From Pandoraea pneumonica (GTDB lineage: Bacteria > Pseudomonadota > Gammaproteobacteria > Burkholderiales > Burkholderiaceae), in contig NZ_CABPSK010000001.1 in assembly GCF_902459645.1 (NCBI RefSeq), positions 1,116,001 to 1,180,000 on the forward strand: a DNA stretch of 64,000 bases. The letters run 5' to 3'. Of the stretch, positions 57,853-64,000 are shown in pieces. Position 1 is the stretch's first letter; the number at the start of each line of letters is the position of its first letter. A model generated the notes under the pieces. It had not been told where the DNA came from. It was given only the letters and a program-made list of their open reading frames with translations, and made no database searches. The position numbers and the translations under genes were made by a program.

Positions 57853-59003
57853 CGCGTCCAGAACCGCACGGCGGGCTGCACCGTGGGCGAGACGGCCGCC
57901 AGCGCAGCGTGACCGCCTAGCCCGCCAAGCAATTGCGTCACGCGGTCGTAGCGGCGCTTCTGAAATGCCGCCTCGGCCAGCCACGGCAGCAGCCGTTCGC
58001 TGGGGAAACTGTGGAATTGCGCATGCCGCAGATACATCTCTGCGGCGTCGGGCGCATGACGCAGCAACGAACACCGGCCAAGCAGGTACCACATCGACGC
58101 GTCGTCCTCGTGCTGCTCCAACGTGGCGTGCGCGAAGAACTCGACGCGCTCCAGCGTGAAGCGCAGCACCTCGCCGCGCACCAAATTCTGATAAATCAGC
58201 TCCCAGTACAACTGGGCCAGCCGCCGGCTGGTGTCGGCGCGCTCGTCTTCATCCTGCGCGGCCTCATGGCGGTCTCGCATCTGGAAGATCTGCTGCATGA
58301 TGCGTTTCTCGAGTCCATCGAGAATGCCGTACGCCAGCAGACGCACTTCCTCCACCGGATCGGCGAGCAGATCGCGCGCGATTTCACTGGTCACGCGAGA
58401 CGGCAGCGCCTGCACCGACACGAGCGCGGCCACGCGGTCATCGCGTTCGCCGTTCACATTACGCAGCCGGGCGCGCAGGCGCATGCCGGTGCCGTGCCGC
58501 ACGCGTGCGACCAAATGCGTGACGAACCCGGGCGACGCCACCTGTACGGTCTGCGGCACATCGCGCGGCATCGGGAACAGATAGCCGATCAACATCACGC
58601 CGAACAGTACGAACAACCCCACGCCCGGCAAGAAGAAGCAGATCAGCGCGGTGTGCCACCCCGTACCGCGCCGATGGCGATAACTCGCAGGCAAGGCATG
58701 CGACATGAACACACCCGCCAGACAAGCCGACACCACTTGCCACGCCAATACGAGCCACAGCGGGTCGGTCATGGCGAGCGCGTGACTGGCACCGGCCACC
58801 TCGGCGGTGCTGTTCGCCACCCCGTTGGCTATGCCGCTAAGCGTCGAAGGAAACAGAACGATTTGGGCCGCCTGCCATTGCGCCGCCATCGCAAGGCCAG
58901 CCACGGCGAGCAGCACGCTCCAGCGCAACGCGTTCGCCGCACCGCGATGCCCGGGGCGGTGCCAGCGTGGCGGCACGTCGTCGCGCGATGTCGATTCAGC
59001 CAT
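57849..59003 (-). CDS. pelE: Pel biosynthesis membrane protein PelE
   Basis: 384 residues. Two or three TM helices at the N-terminus (about 28-45, 75-95, 115-140), then a long soluble alpha-helical TPR-like part: SMWYLLGRCSLLRHAPDAAE, LLPWLAEAAFQKRRYDRV. PelE joins PelD, PelF and PelG in the inner-membrane synthase. Start ATG 59003 overlaps the pelD stop by 8 bases. Confidence 0.88.
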   Translation of the reverse strand: MAESTSRDDVPPRWHRPGHRGAANALRWSVLLAVAGLAMAAQWQAAQIVLFPSTLSGIANGVANSTAEVAGASHALAMTDPLWLVLAWQVVSACLAGVFMSHALPASYRHRRGTGWHTALICFFLPGVGLFVLFGVMLIGYLFPMPRDVPQTVQVASPGFVTHLVARVRHGTGMRLRARLRNVNGERDDRVAALVSVQALPSRVTSEIARDLLADPVEEVRLLAYGILDGLEKRIMQQIFQMRDRHEAAQDEDERADTSRRLAQLYWELIYQNLVRGEVLRFTLERVEFFAHATLEQHEDDASMWYLLGRCSLLRHAPDAAEMYLRHAQFHSFPSERLLPWLAEAAFQKRRYDRVTQLLGGLGGHAALAAVSPTVQPAVRFWTR

Positions 59004-60417
59004 GACCGGTACACCGTTCGACCAGTTTGAGCAGCCCTTCCCCCGGGGCGTCGGCGTCGACATGGGCGCTGTGAATCGCAATGTGGGCGCTCTGGAAATC
59101 GACGTCGTATTGCTGACGTAAAAGGTTTTCCACGCGCAACAAATAGCCGTCGATACCGTGCTCGTCGGTGATCGGCATGAGCGCAATCGCGATCTGCTGA
59201 CGCGGCGTGCCCAATGTCCATAAGGCGTCGAGTGCACGCCGCTGGCGCACCGTCTGCTCGAACAGCGAATCGCCGCGCGCCCCGCGCGGGAACACCAACG
59301 CGACGAGCGACGACTCGATGCCGCTGCCACGCTTTAGCCGCGCCAGGCGTCCCAATTCGAGCGCGAAATCGTACGGCGCTTGCGGCACCGATGCCCGCAC
59401 TTCGGCCACGAGCGGCTGTTGCGCCACGCCGTCGGCGTAATACGCGAGCAGCACGAGCAACAACTGAAGGTTGTCGTGATTGAGGGCGAGAAACGGCATG
59501 CGGCGCACGATGAGCACGCTCACCAATTGCCCATCGGCGTCGACGAGGGGCGCGCACGCGAGATAGGGGCTCGTCTCGCTGGCAGCGGCATCCGAGCGCA
59601 CATGCGTCAAGGTGCCTTCGCGCAGGCAATGCTGGACCAGCGGGTCGTCGGTAACGGGCTCGAAACTCTCGCCCACACGCGCGAGTGCCGTCGTGCCGAG
59701 ACGCTCGCCTCGTACCGGAAAGAGCGATGCCACTTCGATCTGGCAGGTGAGCGCGGCAAACTCGAGCATCGGCTGCGCATTCGGTAACGACATGCCGCCG
59801 CTTAGCTGCCCATCGCCCGCGCGGCGCACGGTCAGATCGCGCAAGCGCGTGATGGCGTCGCGCAACGTGACAGGACGCGCGAGCAAATCGCGCTCCAGCC
59901 GTTCATGCGAGACGCGGAGCAAATAGTGATTGTGGGTGATGGCGACCAAACGGTCGTTCAAATAGCCGTTGATGCTGTGCGCGCGGCGCGTACGGTAGGA
60001 CCAGACGTCGCAAAAATGGCCCGCGACGAGTACCGCCGTCATCCCACCCGCGAAATAGCCAATCGGAAACGCCTCGCCGAACCGGCCGCTCAGCAGGTAC
60101 CAGGCGAGCGCGAGCAACGCGCCGCTGCCTGCCCCGGCCAGTGCGCCGTAACGCAGCGCCGTCACCATGGCGATGAGCCACAGCCAAGGAAACTGCGCGG
60201 TTCGGAGAAGCGGATCTTCCGGACGGAATTCCCATGCGACAAAGATCGCGAGCGCCATCACGCCCACGATTTCGAGCGCGGCAAACGGACGCGCGACCGC
60301 AGGCGCCAGCCAGCGCCCCCACACGCCTAGATTGCCGAGCGGTTGCGAGCGACGAACGCGCGCCGATGCATGGGCATCGCGTGCCGGTTCGGCGTCGTTA
60401 GGCGTGGCGGTTGTCAC
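58996..60417 (-). CDS. pelD: c-di-GMP receptor PelD
   Basis: 473 residues. Four TM helices (about 40-135), a coiled linker, a GAF domain (about 205-335) and a degenerate GGDEF domain (about 350-470). The cyclase signature is lost, but RALD at 394-397 is the RxxD site that binds c-di-GMP in PelD. Binding turns on the Pel synthase. Start is GTG 60417; no strong SD. First of pelDEFG; pelA, pelB and pelC are not upstream. Confidence 0.92.
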   Translation of the reverse strand: MTTATPNDAEPARDAHASARVRRSQPLGNLGVWGRWLAPAVARPFAALEIVGVMALAIFVAWEFRPEDPLLRTAQFPWLWLIAMVTALRYGALAGAGSGALLALAWYLLSGRFGEAFPIGYFAGGMTAVLVAGHFCDVWSYRTRRAHSINGYLNDRLVAITHNHYLLRVSHERLERDLLARPVTLRDAITRLRDLTVRRAGDGQLSGGMSLPNAQPMLEFAALTCQIEVASLFPVRGERLGTTALARVGESFEPVTDDPLVQHCLREGTLTHVRSDAAASETSPYLACAPLVDADGQLVSVLIVRRMPFLALNHDNLQLLLVLLAYYADGVAQQPLVAEVRASVPQAPYDFALELGRLARLKRGSGIESSLVALVFPRGARGDSLFEQTVRQRRALDALWTLGTPRQQIAIALMPITDEHGIDGYLLRVENLLRQQYDVDFQSAHIAIHSAHVDADAPGEGLLKLVERCTGHG

Positions 60418-60735
60418 GTGGCGCTCGTGAAAAAAAGAATCAGCCGGGTCGGGTGGCCTGCGGGCTCACGCACCGACGCTTCGGTATGGCGTCCGTGCAG
60501 GCATTGGCACCTCGTGACGGACAACGGCTTTCGCGCGGAACCGGCGCGAGACGGTAATTTGGATCCCCGGCGCAGCCCATGACTGCTGATCTGAAGTGAC
60601 TTCTTATGGTTGATAGGACCGCACTCTACACATCGTCAGTCCTACTATCGTCCCCATTTTTGACACGGCTGCGCGCCCTGTGACAGCCTCGTGACAAGCG
60701 GAAATACAGGGGGCGATACCGGGGGTATGCAACCT
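60418..60735. other. Region upstream of pelD
   Basis: 318 bases without a gene, ending at the stop of a phosphodiesterase gene. It must contain the pel promoter. GTGACAG-CCTC-GTGACAA at 60680-60697 (minus strand TTGTCAC-GAGG-CTGTCAC) is an 11-bp-spaced direct repeat like a weak Pho box. Confidence 0.5.
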
Positions 60736-61578
60736 TCAGGAGACCGACTCACCCTCGAACGTGTACGGCCCTTCAAAGGGTCCGACATACGCCAAATGCG
60801 TGCGCACGCCAGCGCCCGGCGTCCAGAGATGAAGCGCGAACCCGGGCGGCTCCAGCGTGATCGAGCCAGGGGCATCGGGTGCAAGCCCGAGCGAGATTTG
60901 ATGCGCGGTCGACACACAGGTACTGGCCATCACACCAGGCGCCCCCGCCACCCCGGCCTGAATGCTGCGATGTAGATGTCCGCAGATCACGCGCTCGATG
61001 TGCGGGTAACGCGACACCACCGCTGCAAAACCTTCGCGGCCTTGCGACGAGAGGCCCAGTTCATCCATGAACTCGATACCCGTATCGAACGGCGGATGGT
61101 GCATGGCGATGATCGTCGGGCGCCCCGCGCAGGCCTGTAGCTGAGCGTCCAGCCAACTGAGCCGCGCGTCGCACAAATGACCGCCCGCGCCCGGCGGCGA
61201 CTGCGTGTCGAGCGCCAGCACGGTCACGGGACCGATGTCTACGCGGTACTGCACGAAGCCGTCGCCGCCGCCCGGGTGGCCGCCATGAAGATAGGTGTGC
61301 TCGGGAAACGCCGCCCGCAAGCCCGCACGATGATCGTGATTGCCGACCACGAGGTACAGCGGGATTTGCAATTCGGCGAGGCACTCACGCAATACTTCGT
61401 ATTCCGATGGATGTGGTGTATCGACGAGGTCGCCGGTGGCGATCACGGCGTCTGGCCGTGGCGACCAGCGGTGGATCGTGGCGATCGCTTGGCGCAACGC
61501 GCGGGCCGTATCGACGCGCTCGCAGGCGAGCGCACCGGGACGCGCGACGTGAAGATCGGTGATCTGGCAAAGCAGCAT
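60736..61578 (-). CDS. GpdQ/CpdA-like metallophosphodiesterase
   Basis: 280 residues. Calcineurin-type di-metal motifs: QITDLHVAR (D-x-H), ATGDLVDT (GD), VVGNHDHR (GNHD), AMHHPPFD, CGHLHRS (GHxH). The overall sequence resembles GpdQ, a broad phosphodiesterase that splits glycerophosphodiesters, more than CpdA for cAMP. The Pho box upstream supports a phosphate-scavenging role. ATG 61578 follows AAGGA. Confidence 0.88.
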   Translation of the reverse strand: MLLCQITDLHVARPGALACERVDTARALRQAIATIHRWSPRPDAVIATGDLVDTPHPSEYEVLRECLAELQIPLYLVVGNHDHRAGLRAAFPEHTYLHGGHPGGGDGFVQYRVDIGPVTVLALDTQSPPGAGGHLCDARLSWLDAQLQACAGRPTIIAMHHPPFDTGIEFMDELGLSSQGREGFAAVVSRYPHIERVICGHLHRSIQAGVAGAPGVMASTCVSTAHQISLGLAPDAPGSITLEPPGFALHLWTPGAGVRTHLAYVGPFEGPYTFEGESVS

Positions 61579-61667
61579 AGAAGCGAATCCTTGATGAGCG
61601 CACCGGTGCGGCATCGTGTGCTCTTTAGTGTAGGCAGTAGCAGGCGCCGCAACGCTAGGTGTCGCAA

Positions 61668-61685
61668 ATGACACTGGGATGACAG
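61668..61685 (-). promoter_or_regulatory. Pho box upstream of the GpdQ-like gene
   Basis: On the minus strand CTGTCAT-CCCA-GTGTCAT matches the PhoB consensus CTGTCAT-N4-CTGTCAT at 13 of 14 positions. It lies about 90 bases before the phosphodiesterase ATG. Confidence 0.7.
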
Positions 61686-61921
61686 TTGGCGAGACACGAG
61701 ACAGGACGAGGCGACGCCAACCAAAAGTCGGGCGTCAGCGCAAGTCCTCCCGCGCTAGGGAAACCCCCAAAGCCCGCCCAGCAAGGGATTGCGCGACGCT
61801 AAGCCCGCAGATGACCGCAGTTACCGGGGTTTTACCACCAAGAACGAGAAAGTACGCGGCATTGCGCAACAAAATCGCCGCAAACCGTTGCCAGGACTGG
61901 CCCACAGGCCGCCGAAGGCTC

Positions 61922-61927
61922 TATAAT
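61922..61927 (+). promoter_or_regulatory. -10 box, likely hupB promoter
   Basis: Perfect TATAAT about 200 bases before hupB. A -35 at proper distance is weak (TGGCCC at 61898-61903, spacing 18). The long leader is unusual. Confidence 0.5.
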
Positions 61928-62127
61928 GCGGCTGCCCGGCAAGTGCCGGCGCCCTCTCGTCACGTCACGAGACGCGATCTCCGGATCGGGTTCTTTCGAT
62001 GTGCCGCGAAGGCGACATTCTGGCGCGCGCCGCGTGCCTTATGGCGCGGATACAACACCGACACTCGTCAAATGGCGAAAGTGTTAGAGTTGTCGCCGGT
62101 ATTCACCACCTCTCAAGGGAAACACAC

Positions 62128-62406
62128 ATGAACAAACAGGAACTGATCGACGCCGTCGCTGGTGTTACGGGTGCAAGCAAGGCTCAAACCGGCGAAACCA
62201 TCGACGCTCTGCTCGAGACCGTCAAGAAGGCAGTCGCAAAGGGTGACGCGGTTCAGTTGATCGGCTTCGGCTCGTTCGGTTCGGGCAAGCGCGCTGCGCG
62301 TACCGGCCGCAACCCGAAGACCGGCGAAGCGATCAAGATCCCGGCTGCCAAGACCGTGAAGTTCACGGCTGGCAAGGCGTTCAAGGACGCTGTGAACAAG
62401 AAGTAA
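62128..62406 (+). CDS. hupB: DNA-binding protein HU-beta
   Basis: 92 residues. Histone-like HU bends and compacts DNA as a dimer. It begins [11 protein letters not shown]; the DNA arm has [20 protein letters not shown] followed by [14 protein letters not shown]. The high lysine and alanine content and full length are normal. AAGGGA precedes ATG. A strong terminator follows, so it is a single-gene unit. Confidence 0.97.
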   Translation: MNKQELIDAVAGVTGASKAQTGETIDALLETVKKAVAKGDAVQLIGFGSFGSGKRAARTGRNPKTGEAIKIPAAKTVKFTAGKAFKDAVNKK

Positions 62407-62420
62407 AGCCAGTTGCGCGC

Positions 62421-62451
62421 AGGCCGGCCTTCGGGCCGGCCTATCTTTTTT
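62421..62451 (+). terminator. Intrinsic terminator of hupB
   Basis: AGGCCGGCC-TTCG-GGCCGGCCT, a perfect 9-bp stem with a UUCG tetraloop, followed by ATCTTTTTT. It lies 14 bases past the stop codon. Confidence 0.95.
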
Positions 62452-62674
62452 GCCTGCGCTGCCGGTCTCCGGTTTGCAGCAAAAAGATACGTCTCACGTC
62501 ACCCTCTCGCGAGGACCACGACTGATGTGAGCTGCGCGCCTCGCGGGTGTCCAGCGCCGAATCACTTCGGGAACCGGGCGCCCGCGTTAGCACTGCCGCC
62601 GCCTTCCCTGGCGATACCCGATTGCCCTGCCCCACGTAATATCTTCCGACTCTCTTGGCCTAGCGACCTATGCT

Positions 62675-63715
62675 ATGGTGCGTGACATGACACGCGAGAC
62701 GTCTGCGGCCAGCGCCGCCACCCCCGAGAATTCCTCGCAATCTGCGCGACCTGCTGCGGACATCGGCTCACGGCTCGATACCGGACAGATGCGCCGAATG
62801 CCCGCGTCACGCCTGCTCGTCACACTTGCCGCCGAAACGATCGCCCAGTGGCCGACGCTCTCGACTGCTCATTCAGCTTCAACTCGTGGTGGCGACGTCA
62901 TCGCACCCGAGGCCATCCATCATCTGCGAATTGCCACACGTCGCCTGCGCGCGCTCATCGATGTCTTCGCGCCATGGCTGAAGCCTCGCTGGCATCGCAA
63001 GCTCAAACAAGAATTGCACTGGCTGAGTCATGCCATGGGACCGGCGCGCGATGCCGACGTCCTGGCCACGACCACGTTGCCCGCGTTGCGCACAGAACAT
63101 CCCGACATCGACTGGCCTGCGGTGGATGCCTACGTGGCCAAGCTACGCAGCGACGCCCACAGCCAAGCCGACGAGGCACTGCTAAGCGAGCGTCAGGTGG
63201 CGTTGCATCGATTGTTGCGACGCGCGTTCGGCATCGACGAGCAGGGATATACGGATGTGCAGGCGGCCAAAGCGCTGCGACGCCCGTCGCGGACACCGGG
63301 CAAGCGGCCGCGCGCGATGGCCAAGCACGCACGTGACGTGATTCGCGTGCGCTACATTGCGTTATTTCCGGATTGTCGCCAGTTGGCGATGCTCGACACC
63401 GATCAATTGCACGCATTGCGCGTGCGGATCAAAAAGGCCCGTTACAGCGCCGAAGCGTTGACGCCGTGGTTGCGCAAGGCAATACGCACGCCCTATCAGG
63501 ACACCTTGCGTGCCGCGCAAAACTTGCTCGGCCAACTCAACGATGCGGTGGTCGCGCAGCAGGCCTGCGAGGCGATGCCGCTCTCGCAAGCCCAGCGCGA
63601 CGTACTGACCGGACGCCTCGACACCTTCATCGTGAACGCGACGAGTCGCGCCGCCCACGTGCTGTGCCGACTGCCCGATGCGGAATCGCTCGAGCGCGGC
63701 ATTCGCAAACGCTAA
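62675..63715 (+). CDS. CHAD-domain protein
   Basis: 346 residues. A helical CHAD domain (about 75-335) with conserved His, Arg and Lys: EAIHHLRIATRRLRALIDVF, HAMGPARDADVL, LHALRVRIKKARYSAEAL and LLGQLNDAVV. CHAD domains bind inorganic polyphosphate. Unlike many relatives it has no CYTH domain. The N-terminal 40 residues are low complexity; ATG 62687 is an alternative start. No SD is clear. Polyphosphate binding would fit the phosphate-linked phosphodiesterase gene nearby, but they are not co-transcribed. Confidence 0.88.
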   Translation: MVRDMTRETSAASAATPENSSQSARPAADIGSRLDTGQMRRMPASRLLVTLAAETIAQWPTLSTAHSASTRGGDVIAPEAIHHLRIATRRLRALIDVFAPWLKPRWHRKLKQELHWLSHAMGPARDADVLATTTLPALRTEHPDIDWPAVDAYVAKLRSDAHSQADEALLSERQVALHRLLRRAFGIDEQGYTDVQAAKALRRPSRTPGKRPRAMAKHARDVIRVRYIALFPDCRQLAMLDTDQLHALRVRIKKARYSAEALTPWLRKAIRTPYQDTLRAAQNLLGQLNDAVVAQQACEAMPLSQAQRDVLTGRLDTFIVNATSRAAHVLCRLPDAESLERGIRKR

Positions 63716-63785
63716 CGCTCAGAGAAAGGCGAAACGCCGCCGGGTTTCCCCGTCGGCGTCGGCCCTACCAGCTACCGGCAGCACA

Positions 63786-64000
63786 TCACTGCGCGGTTCG
63801 CGCACGCAGCAACCGCATGCCATTGGCAATCACCAGCAGGCTCGCGCCCACGTCGGCAAACACCGCCATCCACAGCGACGCCGCCCCCACCACCGCCAGT
63901 GCGAAGAACACCGCCTTGATGCCGAGTGCGATCGCGATGTTCTGCTTGAGTACCGTCGCCGAGCGCCGTGAAAGGGCCAGAAACGCGGGCAATTTGCGCA
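63786..64000 (-). CDS. Heavy-metal P1B-type ATPase (ZntA/CadA-like), C-terminal end only
   Basis: Only the last 70 or so codons are present; the rest lies beyond base 64000. They read LSRRSATVLKQNIAIALGIK and then two TM segments, with WMAVFADVGASLLVIANGMR, the last TM pair of Zn/Cd/Pb-exporting P-type ATPases, which includes the DxG metal-site aspartate. Short tail RLLRARTAQ. Metal choice cannot be decided from this end. Confidence 0.85.
   Translation of the reverse strand, partial: RKLPAFLALSRRSATVLKQNIAIALGIKAVFFALAVVGAASLWMAVFADVGASLLVIANGMRLLRARTAQ

Larger units (their letters stand above)
61579..62127. other. Divergent region between the phosphodiesterase gene and hupB
   Basis: About 550 bases, no gene supported. 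Features are a Pho box on the minus strand (61668-61685), a perfect -10 box on the plus strand (61922-61927) and the hupB leader. Confidence 0.65.

Overview
The window is 64 kb of dense, GC-rich bacterial chromosome with short intergenic gaps and strong GC bias at third codon positions. The gene families point to a betaproteobacterium of the Burkholderiales, most like Pandoraea or Burkholderia: a 92-residue HU protein, an FdsA-type formate dehydrogenase alpha subunit with FdhD, a Pel exopolysaccharide cluster, DUF3325/DUF3649/PepSY iron-uptake genes and fused PotB/PotC-like permeases. The genus is inferred from protein resemblance and was not tested. I see no rRNA, tRNA, CRISPR array, insertion sequence or prophage. 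Both edges cut genes: a LivK-like binding protein on the left and a heavy-metal P-type ATPase on the right.

Bases 1-11 k hold ftsK with a very long repeat-bearing linker, a GT42/DUF115-like glycosyltransferase, a 1005-residue GGDEF-EAL membrane protein and a FeeM/LuxI-like acyltransferase. Bases 11-13.4 k hold a MarR regulator with a clear operator palindrome and a DHA2-type (EmrB) efflux pump. Bases 13.4-19.4 k are accessory in character: a fasciclin protein, a very AT-rich stretch in front of an autotransporter, several small proteins of unknown function including two convergent paralogues, and a decayed cold-shock gene. A six-TM diguanylate cyclase follows at 19.4-20.6 k.

Bases 21-28.6 k form one minus-strand unit: enoyl-CoA hydratase, binding protein, ATPase, fused permease, acyl-CoA ligase and IclR regulator. 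It looks like a regulated import and CoA-activation pathway for an unidentified carboxylate. The same operator-like motif occurs before the first gene and before iclR. Next come an orphan atpC, an Ldh2-type dehydrogenase with a SLC13-type carboxylate transporter, a secreted protein, glutathione reductase, an NSS transporter and a PhyH dioxygenase.

Bases 38-46.5 k are a molybdenum and formate region: fdhD, an FdsA-like alpha subunit without the partner diaphorase subunits, a ModE-like regulator with a PBP-like domain, and a divergent YdeP-type molybdoenzyme with a small winged-helix gene. A fatty-acid desaturase is flanked by two different 13-bp tandem repeat arrays. Bases 48-52.6 k are a Fur-box-preceded iron operon ending in a TonB-dependent siderophore receptor and a strong bidirectional terminator.

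Bases 52.7-60.4 k carry fpr, galE and pelG-F-E-D, the inner-membrane half of the Pel machinery without pelA, pelB or pelC. The two diguanylate cyclase-type proteins could supply the c-di-GMP sensed by PelD. A GpdQ-like phosphodiesterase with a good Pho box, hupB with its terminator and a CHAD-domain protein complete the window. The most rewarding targets are the partial pel operon with a repeat-encoded PelF hinge, the shared IclR operator, the FeeM-like gene, the orphan atpC and the mirrored small paralogues.
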